A stretch of DNA of 35,141 bases. Source: an uncultured Nitrosomonadales bacterium. GTDB taxonomy: Bacteria > Pseudomonadota > Gammaproteobacteria > Burkholderiales > Gallionellaceae. The translations under genes were made by a program, and so were the position numbers. The notes beneath the pieces were generated by a model. That model was not told the origin of the DNA and searched no databases. It saw only the letters and a program-made list of their open reading frames with translations. The DNA lies in assembly GCA_903885165.1 (NCBI GenBank), contig CAISHO010000053.1, positions 1 through 35,141 on the forward strand. Direction: 5' to 3'. The first letter of the stretch is position 1; each line of letters opens with the position of its first letter. This document shows, one piece after another, positions 27,656-35,141 of this stretch.

Positions 27656-28536
27656 TGGAACAAGAAAACAAAGTTGATTCGGCAATTGTAACGGAGGCCG
27701 TAAGTGTCGATAAGGTGAAATCGGTCGGGCAAATGCTGCGTGAAGCTCGAGAACGGCTGGGTCTGAGCGTGGAGGATGTGGTCGCGAATATCAAGCTCGC
27801 ACCGCGTCAGGTTGTGGCGATGGAAGCGGACGATTATAAGTCTCTGCCGGAAACGGCTTTTGTTCGCGGTTTTGTGCGCAGTTATGCGAAACTGTTGCAA
27901 CTGGATGCCCAACCGCTGCTCAATGCCTTGCCCGGCGCGGCACGCCCGCCGGTTGTTACAGAACCGTTCAAAGTCGAAACGCCATTTCCGGAACGCTCAA
28001 TGCGTCAGCAAAATTTAAATCTGCTGATCGCGGCATTTTTACTGGCACTAGTCATCGCTGGATTCGCACTCTGGCAGGCAAACTCCCCCCGGCCAGTCGT
28101 GGTCACGGAGGCTGAAAATACGCCTGATGCTGCGATGGTCGCGACCCCGTTGCCTTTACCTGAACAACTGGAATTGCTCGATGGCTCCGGTGTGCCGGTG
28201 GTGGAAGCCTCTGCTGTGGTTGCGGCGCCTGTCGCCTCTTCTGCGGTGGTGGTTGCGCCCGTCGTGGTTGCCACCCCGTTGCCTGTGAGCACGGGTCAGA
28301 TGGTGCGTGTCGAATTCGATAAGACCTCCTGGACTGAGGTTCGTGAAAAATCAGGCAAGATTCTGTCTAAACAGGTGAATCAGGCTGGCAGTGAGTTACG
28401 CGTCGAGGGGGTTGCCCCTTTTGTATTAGTGATTGGTCATGCCGCGTCTGCACACCTTTACTACAAGGACAAGCTGGTTGATCTGAAACCATATGTTAAG
28501 CCGGGTACTGACGTGGCACGTCTGACGCTGGAGTAA
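27655..28536 (+). CDS. rodZ: RodZ-like cytoskeletal HTH membrane protein
   Basis: HTH '[58 protein letters not shown]', TM '[18 protein letters not shown]', C-terminal DUF4115-like. Confidence 0.92.
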   Translation: MEQENKVDSAIVTEAVSVDKVKSVGQMLREARERLGLSVEDVVANIKLAPRQVVAMEADDYKSLPETAFVRGFVRSYAKLLQLDAQPLLNALPGAARPPVVTEPFKVETPFPERSMRQQNLNLLIAAFLLALVIAGFALWQANSPRPVVVTEAENTPDAAMVATPLPLPEQLELLDGSGVPVVEASAVVAAPVASSAVVVAPVVVATPLPVSTGQMVRVEFDKTSWTEVREKSGKILSKQVNQAGSELRVEGVAPFVLVIGHAASAHLYYKDKLVDLKPYVKPGTDVARLTLE

Positions 28537-28538
28537 CC

Positions 28539-29777
28539 ATGAACGTGATACTTCGCCGTCCGTCGCAACGGGTATTAATTGGCAAAGTCATGTTGGGTGG
28601 CGGTGCGCCTATCGTCGTGCAGTCCATGACCAATACCGATACCGCCGACATCGCTTCGACTACCAAACAGGTGTTCGAGTTGGCAAAGGCAGGTTCCGAG
28701 CTGGTTCGCATCACGGTAAATACACCGGAAGCGGCTGCTGCTGTGCCGCATATTCGTAACCGTTTGAATGCATTAGGTTGTTTTGTGCCACTGGTTGGGG
28801 ATTTTCATTACAACGGACACCGTTTGCTGACTCAGTTCCCGGAGTGTGCACAGGCGCTGGCTAAATACCGCATCAATCCCGGCAATGTCGGGCGCAACCG
28901 CGAGGAAGATGATCCCTTTACTATCATGATACAGACGGCGATCCGCTATGATAAGCCGGTGCGTATCGGGGTCAACTGGGGAAGTCTGGATCAGAAACTG
29001 GTGGTGCGGATGATGGACGAAAACGCCCGTCTGGCTAATCCGCTCGATGTCAAAGCGGTGACGCGCGCCGCGCTGATCGCCTCTGCCATAGAAAGCGCAC
29101 AACGGGCCGAGCAATTAGGCATGGCGCATAACCGCATCGTGTTGTCCTGTAAGGTCAGCGAAGTACAAGATCTAATCGCTGTCTATCGCTCCCTGACGCG
29201 GCAATGCGATTACGCCCTGCATCTCGGATTGACCGAGGCTGGGATGGGTTCCAAAGGAATTGTGGCATCGACTGCGGCCTTGTCTGTGCTGTTGCAGGAA
29301 GGCATCGGCGATACGATTCGGATTTCATTGACCCCTGAACCGGGTGGCGATCGCACGGCGGAAGTTTTGGTGGCGCAGGAGATTTTGCAAACCATGGGCA
29401 TGCGCGCGTTCGCGCCGATGGTGACGGCCTGTCCCGGTTGCGGTCGCACCACCAGCAGCTTTTTTCAGGAGTTGGCGCAGAGCATACAGCGCCACTTGCG
29501 TACGCAGATGCCGGTTTGGCGCGAGCAGTACGACGGCGTGGAGAATATGACGGTTGCGGTGATGGGTTGCATCGTAAATGGTCCCGGCGAGAGCAAGATG
29601 GCGAACATCGGTATCAGCCTGCCCGGCAACGGGGAAGCTCCCGCAGCCCCTGTTTACATCGACGGCGAGAAGGCGATGACTTTGCGCGGCGATAACATCG
29701 CGGCCGAATTTACCGGCATCGTCGATGATTATGTGACAAAAAAATATATTAAACGGGGAGTGGGGAGTGGGGAGTAG
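28539..29777 (+). CDS. ispG: 4-hydroxy-3-methylbut-2-enyl diphosphate synthase IspG/GcpE
   Basis: '[19 protein letters not shown]', '[11 protein letters not shown]', '[10 protein letters not shown]', 'CPGCGRT', '[21 protein letters not shown]'. Confidence 0.97.
   Translation: MNVILRRPSQRVLIGKVMLGGGAPIVVQSMTNTDTADIASTTKQVFELAKAGSELVRITVNTPEAAAAVPHIRNRLNALGCFVPLVGDFHYNGHRLLTQFPECAQALAKYRINPGNVGRNREEDDPFTIMIQTAIRYDKPVRIGVNWGSLDQKLVVRMMDENARLANPLDVKAVTRAALIASAIESAQRAEQLGMAHNRIVLSCKVSEVQDLIAVYRSLTRQCDYALHLGLTEAGMGSKGIVASTAALSVLLQEGIGDTIRISLTPEPGGDRTAEVLVAQEILQTMGMRAFAPMVTACPGCGRTTSSFFQELAQSIQRHLRTQMPVWREQYDGVENMTVAVMGCIVNGPGESKMANIGISLPGNGEAPAAPVYIDGEKAMTLRGDNIAAEFTGIVDDYVTKKYIKRGVGSGE
29755..29775. 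repeat. 7-bp tandem repeat (GGGGAGT)x3 at the ispG 3' end
   Basis: Three exact copies overlapping the last codons (R G V G S G E stop). Confidence 0.9.
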
Positions 29778-29831
29778 AAAGTCGGGTTTTCCCACTTCCT
29801 ACTTACAATTTTCCACTCACCAGGATTGAAT

Positions 29832-31106
29832 ATGAGCAACGAAACATTACAAGCCGTACGCGGCATGAACGATATTCTGCCTGACGAAGCGGCATTGTGG
29901 TTATGGTTTGAAGAAGTTGTGCGCGACTGGCTGGCCGGTTACGGTTATCGAAATATCCGTATGCCGCTGGTGGAACCCACGGGGCTGTTCAAACGTGCGA
30001 TCGGTGAAGTGACCGATATCGTCGAAAAAGAGATGTACAGTTTTGAGGATAGTCTCAACGGCGATCAACTGACACTGCGTCCCGAAGGTACTGCATCCTG
30101 TGTGCGCGCCGTGTTGCAGCACAATTTGCTGTATAACGCGCCGCAGCGTCTGTATTACAGCGGCCCGATGTTCCGTCACGAGCGTCCGCAAAAGGGACGT
30201 TACCGCCAGTTTCATCAGGTGGGCGTGGAAGCCTTAGGCTTTGCCGGTCCTGATATCGACGCTGAACAGATTTTGATGTGTGCGCGGCTTTGGAAAAAGT
30301 TGGGGTTGACCGATGTGACGCTGCAAATCAATACGCTGGGTGATTCTGCCTGCCGTCTGCGTCATCGCGCCAAATTGATTGCCTATTTCGAACAGAATCA
30401 GGCTTTGCTCGATGCGGAAGCGACCCGTCGATTGCACAGCAATCCGTTGCGTATCCTGGATAGCAAGAATCCGGCGATGCAGGAATTGATCGAAGCCGCG
30501 CCGAAATTGATGGATGAGCTGAGCGTCGAGGCGATCAATCATTTTGCGGCGGTGCAGGCAATATTGACGCGTCATGGTATTCCGTTTGAAATCAACCCGC
30601 GTCTGGTGCGTGGTTTGGATTATTACAACCGTACCGTGTTTGAGTGGGTGACGACACGTTTGGGCGCGCAAGGCACAATCTGTGCGGGCGGTCGTTACGA
30701 CGGACTGGTCGAGCAGATCGGCGGTAAGCCAGCTCCGGCCATGGGTTTTGCGATGGGCGTGGAGCGTTTGCTGGTGCTGTTGCAGGAAGGCGGTATGCCC
30801 TTGCCCAATCAGGTGGTCGATGTATATGTGGTGCATCAGGGCGAGGCTGCTGCCGTATTGGCCAGTACCGTTTCCGAGCAGTTGCGCGATGACCATTTAC
30901 GTGTGGTGATGCATTGCGGCGGCGGTAGTTTTAAGTCACAGATGAAGAAGGCCGATGCCAGCGGTGCTGTCGTGTCGGTGGTGATCGGTGACGATGAGGC
31001 GATGGCGGGTGAAGTCAGCGTCAAGCCTATGCAAGGCGGCGAGCAGGTGCGGGTGAAAGTGCAGGAACTTACCGCTACAGTTAATAAATTTATCAAGCAG
31101 GAGTAA
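29832..31106 (+). CDS. hisS: Histidyl-tRNA synthetase
   Basis: '[14 protein letters not shown]', '[12 protein letters not shown]', '[19 protein letters not shown]', '[14 protein letters not shown]'. ATG 29832. Confidence 0.97.
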   Translation: MSNETLQAVRGMNDILPDEAALWLWFEEVVRDWLAGYGYRNIRMPLVEPTGLFKRAIGEVTDIVEKEMYSFEDSLNGDQLTLRPEGTASCVRAVLQHNLLYNAPQRLYYSGPMFRHERPQKGRYRQFHQVGVEALGFAGPDIDAEQILMCARLWKKLGLTDVTLQINTLGDSACRLRHRAKLIAYFEQNQALLDAEATRRLHSNPLRILDSKNPAMQELIEAAPKLMDELSVEAINHFAAVQAILTRHGIPFEINPRLVRGLDYYNRTVFEWVTTRLGAQGTICAGGRYDGLVEQIGGKPAPAMGFAMGVERLLVLLQEGGMPLPNQVVDVYVVHQGEAAAVLASTVSEQLRDDHLRVVMHCGGGSFKSQMKKADASGAVVSVVIGDDEAMAGEVSVKPMQGGEQVRVKVQELTATVNKFIKQE

Positions 31107-31111
31107 TCACA

Positions 31112-31750
31112 ATGGCAGCTTTGGATTTGCAGGAACAAGAACAGTTAGACACGCTTAAGGCCTGGTGGAAAGACAACGGTAATTGGGTGGTGGGCGTGGT
31201 TCTAGTTGCCGCGATCGCGATGGGTGGTTGGCGCGGCTGGCAGTATTACCATAACAAGCAGAGCGCGGAAGCCGCGACGCTCTATCAACAATTCGTCGAG
31301 CAGTTGGCCAGTAACGATGCCAAACGTGTCAATGATGCGGCTGCCGCCGTGATGGATAAATATGCTTCAACGCCTTATGCCGCGCGCGCGGCGTTAACCG
31401 CCGCTCAAATCAATGAGATGGGCAGTCAACCTCTGCGTGCCAAGACGCAATTGCAGTGGGTGATCGAGCACGCGTCAGAAGATGGTCTGAAGAACGTCGC
31501 CGGATTGCGCATGGCATCCATCCTGCTGGATGAAAAGGATTACGCGGGTGCGTTGAAATTGCTCGATGCCAAGCACGCTGCCTCGTTCGATGCGCTGTAT
31601 GCCGATTTGCAAGGAGATGTACTGGCGGCTCAGGGTAAGTCGGCTGAAGCACGTGCCGCATACCAAAAAGCGTTCGATAAGCTGGATGCGAAGAGTTCGT
31701 ATCGCAATCTGGTACAGATGAAGCTGGATACCTTTGGAGCTGCTAAATGA
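31112..31750 (+). CDS. yfgM: YfgM/tetratricopeptide membrane protein
   Basis: 'LDLQEQEQLDTLKAWWKDNGNWVVGVVLVAAIAMGGWRGWQYY'; located between hisS and bamB. Confidence 0.9.
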   Translation: MAALDLQEQEQLDTLKAWWKDNGNWVVGVVLVAAIAMGGWRGWQYYHNKQSAEAATLYQQFVEQLASNDAKRVNDAAAAVMDKYASTPYAARAALTAAQINEMGSQPLRAKTQLQWVIEHASEDGLKNVAGLRMASILLDEKDYAGALKLLDAKHAASFDALYADLQGDVLAAQGKSAEARAAYQKAFDKLDAKSSYRNLVQMKLDTFGAAK

Positions 31751-32898
31751 AAAAAATACCCCTGCTGTTAATATTGCTTGCCATGAGTGGCTGTGGCAGC
31801 GTGGATATGGTTAAAGGATGGATGGGTGCGACTAAACCGGGTACGGTTGAACCGGCTAAACTGGTTGAATTCAGCCAGACAGCCCATTTTACTGAACGCT
31901 GGCACGCAGATTTTGGCGATTCTGGAGCGAGTCCGTTGCAGGCGACTCTGACGGCTGATGCCGTTTACGGTGTCTCAGGAAAAGGCGTGCTGACGCGTCT
32001 GGATCGCGCAACCGGCCGTCAAATCTGGCGCGTCGATAGCAATATCGGAGTGTCAGCCGGTGTTGGTAGCGGAGAAGGTCTGGTTTTGATCGGCAGCGAT
32101 AAGGGCGAGGTGCAAGCCTTCGGTGAAGATGGCGTGTTGCGCTGGAAGCATACGGTGTCCAGCGAAGTGATGGGCGTGCCGGAAGTCAGTGGCGGTGTGG
32201 TCGTGGTGCGTACCGGGGACGGTCATATCACAGGGTTGAGTGTGGCTGATGGTAGCCGCCGCTGGATTTACGAGCGCAGCACACCGGCTTTGGCAGTACG
32301 CAGTCATGCGGGTGTGACCATCCGTCGTGGCGTGGCTTACGCGGGATTTGCCGGCGGCAAACTGGTGGCACTTAAGGTAGCAGACGGTTCTATGATGTGG
32401 GAGAACTCGGTATCCGTTCCGCGCGGCAATACTGAACTGGAACGCATCAGCGACATCACCAGCAATCCGCAGATCAACGATGCGCAAGTTTGTGCGATTT
32501 CCTTTCAGGGGAATCTCGCCTGTTTCGAATCAGGTCAGGGTAGTCCGCTGTGGAACCGTGAAATCGGTAGCGATAAGGGGTTGTTTATATTGCGCAAACA
32601 TCTTTACGTGAGCGATGCTAAAGGCGTGGTTCAGGCGTTGGATAAAGACAGCGGCAGCACCATCTGGAAAAATGAGCAGCTCTTGTTCCGCGACACTTCT
32701 GCACCTTATGGTCAGGATGGACTAATTGTAGTCGGCGATTATGAGGGTTATCTGCATGCGCTCAATCGCGATGATGGACGTTTTGTTGCACGTATCAAAC
32801 TGGATGGCAGTGCCTTGTCGGCAGCGCCCGTTCAGATGGATGACGGCATGCTGGTACAAACACGCAAAGGCTCGGTTTACTCACTAACACTACACTAA
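31747..32898 (+). CDS. bamB: Outer membrane assembly lipoprotein BamB
   Basis: Lipobox 'LLAMSGCGS', PQQ/beta-propeller repeats, ATGA overlap with yfgM, upstream of der. Confidence 0.95.
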   Translation: MKKIPLLLILLAMSGCGSVDMVKGWMGATKPGTVEPAKLVEFSQTAHFTERWHADFGDSGASPLQATLTADAVYGVSGKGVLTRLDRATGRQIWRVDSNIGVSAGVGSGEGLVLIGSDKGEVQAFGEDGVLRWKHTVSSEVMGVPEVSGGVVVVRTGDGHITGLSVADGSRRWIYERSTPALAVRSHAGVTIRRGVAYAGFAGGKLVALKVADGSMMWENSVSVPRGNTELERISDITSNPQINDAQVCAISFQGNLACFESGQGSPLWNREIGSDKGLFILRKHLYVSDAKGVVQALDKDSGSTIWKNEQLLFRDTSAPYGQDGLIVVGDYEGYLHALNRDDGRFVARIKLDGSALSAAPVQMDDGMLVQTRKGSVYSLTLH

Positions 32899-32930
32899 AG
32901 TTAAATGTGAAACGGGAAAAGTGAGACGAA

Positions 32931-32956
32931 TTCACTTTTTACCTTCACTTTTTACC
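32931..32956. repeat. 13-bp tandem repeat (TTCACTTTTTACC)x2
   Basis: 32931-32943 and 32944-32956 identical; AAAAGTGA(32917-32924)/TCACTTTT(32932-32939) also forms a hairpin. Confidence 0.9.
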
Positions 32957-32981
32957 TTTCACTTATTTTAAGGTTTTCAAT

Positions 32982-34394
32982 ATGTTACCCACACTTGTAT
33001 TAGTTGGTCGTCCGAATGTGGGTAAGTCCACTTTGTTCAATCGTCTCACCCGCAGCCGCGATGCGCTGGTCGCCGATCAGCCGGGTTTAACCCGCGATCG
33101 TCACTATGGCCGTGGCCGTGTCGGCGAGCGTCCTTATTTGATCGTCGATACCGGCGGTCTGGAACCGGTGGCCAAAGACGGCATCATGTTCGAGATGGCC
33201 AGACAAAGCCGTCAGGCAGTCGATGAAGCGGATATGGTGTTGTTTCTGGTCGATGGCCGTGCAGGATGCACGCCACAGGATCTGATTATCGCTACCGAAT
33301 TGCGCAAGACCGGCAAGCCGATTCTGCTCTTGGTCAACAAGGCGGAAGGCATGGCGCGCGCACGCGTCACGGCAGAGTTCTTTGAGCTGGGTTTGGGCGA
33401 GCCGTATCCAATTTCTTCCGCACATGGCGACAATGTCGTCGAAATGATCGAAATCGCGCTGGAAAAATTCCCTGAAGAGATCGTCGATGAAGATCAGGTC
33501 GTAGAGGATAAACCGCCCAAACTGGCGATTGTCGGTCGTCCGAATGTCGGTAAATCCACCCTAGTCAATGCGATTTTGGGTGAGCAGCGTGTGATTGCGT
33601 TTGACCAACCGGGTACGACCCGCGACAGCATCTATATCGATTTCGAACGCGATGGAAAACAGTACACCATCATTGACACAGCCGGTGTTCGTCGTCGCGG
33701 CAAGGTCGAAGAAGCGATCGAAAAGTTCAGTGTAATCAAAACGATGCAAGCGATCGAAGACGCTAACGTAGTAATTCTGGTGGTGGATGCGCGCGACCAG
33801 ATCACCGAACAGGATGCGCACGTGGCTGACTTCGTGTTGCAGGCCGGACGTGCACTGGTGCTGGCCGTGAATAAATGGGATGGCCTGGACAATCACCAGC
33901 GAGAAATGGTCAAGAGCGACATCGAACGCAAGTTGCACTTCTTAGGGTTCGCTAAACGTCATTACATCTCCGCGCTGAATGGCAACGGCATCGTCAATGT
34001 GTTGAAGTCGGCTGATGATGCATATGCGGCGGCGATGGCCAAGATGTCGACGCCTAAACTGACCCGCGCCTTGCTGGGTGCGACCGAGAAACAGGCACCG
34101 CCAAAAGTCGGGCGCTTCCTGCCCAAGATGCGTTACGCGCACCAGGGCGGTAGCAATCCACCGTTGATTGTGATTCACGGCAGCGGTCTGGACAACATCC
34201 CGGCCAGTTATGCACGCTATCTGGAACGCGCCTTCGCAGAAGTTTTCAGGCTGGAAGGTACGCCTCTGAAGATACAGTTCAATTCCAGCAAGAATCCGTT
34301 CGAAGGCAAGAAGCCGCGTGCATTGACCGAAGCGGAACAACGAGCTGCGCATCGGGCCCGTATTCGTGGTCGCAAGCTATACGGAAAACAGTAA
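32982..34394 (+). CDS. der: Ribosome biogenesis GTPase Der/EngA
   Basis: Two GTPase domains: '[15 protein letters not shown]' and '[16 protein letters not shown]'; 'PGTTRDSI', 'NKWD', C-terminal KH-like domain. Confidence 0.98.
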   Translation: MLPTLVLVGRPNVGKSTLFNRLTRSRDALVADQPGLTRDRHYGRGRVGERPYLIVDTGGLEPVAKDGIMFEMARQSRQAVDEADMVLFLVDGRAGCTPQDLIIATELRKTGKPILLLVNKAEGMARARVTAEFFELGLGEPYPISSAHGDNVVEMIEIALEKFPEEIVDEDQVVEDKPPKLAIVGRPNVGKSTLVNAILGEQRVIAFDQPGTTRDSIYIDFERDGKQYTIIDTAGVRRRGKVEEAIEKFSVIKTMQAIEDANVVILVVDARDQITEQDAHVADFVLQAGRALVLAVNKWDGLDNHQREMVKSDIERKLHFLGFAKRHYISALNGNGIVNVLKSADDAYAAAMAKMSTPKLTRALLGATEKQAPPKVGRFLPKMRYAHQGGSNPPLIVIHGSGLDNIPASYARYLERAFAEVFRLEGTPLKIQFNSSKNPFEGKKPRALTEAEQRAAHRARIRGRKLYGKQ

Positions 34395-34410
34395 GATTCG
34401 TTCTCAAAGA

Positions 34411-34434
34411 AAAACCACCTTCGGGTGGTTTTTT
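34411..34434 (+). terminator. Rho-independent terminator after der
   Basis: AAAACCACC TTCG GGTGG TTTTTT. Confidence 0.9.
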
Positions 34435-34457
34435 AATGGGCGCGCTCAAAAACCAAG

Positions 34458-34485
34458 TGCAACATTTTTAGAGGAAAATGTTGCA
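34458..34485. repeat. 11-bp perfect inverted repeat
   Basis: TGCAACATTTT(34458-34468) / AAAATGTTGCA(34475-34485), 6-nt loop. Confidence 0.7.
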
Positions 34486-34502
34486 TGGGAAAAAAGTATA
34501 TA

Positions 34503-34592
34503 GGAAATAGGGGACAGACCACGGTTTTCACAAAAGGAAATAGGGGACAGACCACGGTTTTCACAAAAATATAGGAAATAGGGGACAGACCA
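34503..34592. repeat. Direct repeat, two full 33-bp copies and one partial 19-bp copy
   Basis: GGAAATAGGGGACAGACCACGGTTTTCACAAAA at 34503-34535 and 34536-34568; GGAAATAGGGGACAGACCA at 34574-34592. Confidence 0.92.
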
Positions 34593-34699
34593 GAATGGCG
34601 CTGACTTAAGCAGTAACTATCTGAATTAAATAGTAAACTAACAACATTGGGTAAGCCGGAAAGATGCTTGCTTAAGTTTTTTCGGATGGCCATATTTTC

Positions 34700-35029
34700 T
34701 CACTTGCTCCCTCGCCAGAGTTCTTTTTTAGTCAGTAATGGGTAAGGTTTAGGCCGCCGCTTGACGCCTCTTTGCTCGATGCGCCCAGGCCGATTGCCGA
34801 TTGATTGTTCTGCCACCAGCGCCAGCAATCTATGGGTATTGTCCAGATCATCCTTCCGCCTCGGATTTCCGTCCCAAACCAGCCAGAGTTGCAGGGTGTG
34901 TTTGAAACTCAAGGTTCTTGGCAATACATCGGCCAGCAAGGCGGATTGCGCCATGATGAGGCGAATCAGGTTGTAGGCCAGCAGGTAAATCGTAAGCGCT
35001 CCATAAACCACGGACTTGTTGCCGGATTA
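34700..35029 (-). pseudogene. IS4-family-like transposase, C-terminal remnant
   Basis: Minus-strand translation GNKSVVYGALTIYLLAYNLIRLIMAQSALLADVLPRTLSFKHTLQLW...IGNRPGRIEQRGVKRRPKPYPLLTKKELWRGSK resembles IS4-type transposase C-termini; no N-terminal catalytic region, in-frame TAA just upstream. Confidence 0.7.
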
Positions 35030-35070
35030 TAAATTTCGCATGATTCATGCCTTCAATACGGAGGTTGTGA

Positions 35071-35141
35071 ATGATGAAGATGGGAACGGAATTTTGGGCT
35101 GCACATGTGGCGGCGATCCAGCGAGAATTGATTCCGGCGAG
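35071..35141 (+). CDS. IS66-type accessory protein (TnpA-like), N-terminal fragment cut by window edge
   Basis: ATG after GGAGG-like GAGG: MMKMGTEFWAAHVAAIQRELIPA..., resembling N-termini of IS66 accessory proteins; open to the window end. Confidence 0.55.
   Translation, partial: MMKMGTEFWAAHVAAIQRELIPA

Noticed and set aside
34503-34592. Possible CRISPR array
   Set aside because: 33-bp units are directly adjacent with no unique spacers, and no cas genes are in the window.

Overview
This 35,141-bp window looks like a betaproteobacterial chromosome, Gallionella/Nitrosomonadales-like by gene content and order (inference only). Left of a minus-strand tRNA-Ser(GGA) at 6762-6852 lies an accessory, defence-island-like segment. 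It contains: (i) the C-terminal part of a kinase-fold protein cut by the window edge; (ii) an RloA-like AAA ATPase plus an RloB/TOPRIM-like gene that carries an apparent 1-nt frameshift and is preceded by long AT-rich inverted repeats; (iii) a translationally coupled pair, a NudG/MutT-like Nudix hydrolase followed by a PLD-DEAD helicase-DUF3427 protein with the SauUSI type IV (5mC-dependent) restriction architecture. Right of the tRNA is mostly core or signalling DNA: a Pat/YfiQ-type acyl-CoA synthetase-GNAT next to a class II HDAC-like deacetylase; a CheB-CheR-PAS / PAS-GGDEF / PAS histidine kinase / NarL-type regulator cluster; a SAP-Hsp20-CspA stress cluster with a sensor-less hybrid kinase; a PaaA2-ParE2-like toxin-antitoxin pair; earP-efp, gltX, tRNA-Ala(GGC), tRNA-Glu(TTC), ndk, and the syntenic block rlmN-pilW-rodZ-ispG-hisS-yfgM-bamB-der. 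The right edge holds short direct repeats, an IS4-type transposase remnant and the start of an IS66-type accessory gene. The most interesting candidate is the Nudix + SauUSI-like operon, proposed here as a combined 5-methylcytosine nucleotide-pool and DNA surveillance unit. All homology calls come from reading the translations by eye; no searches were run.
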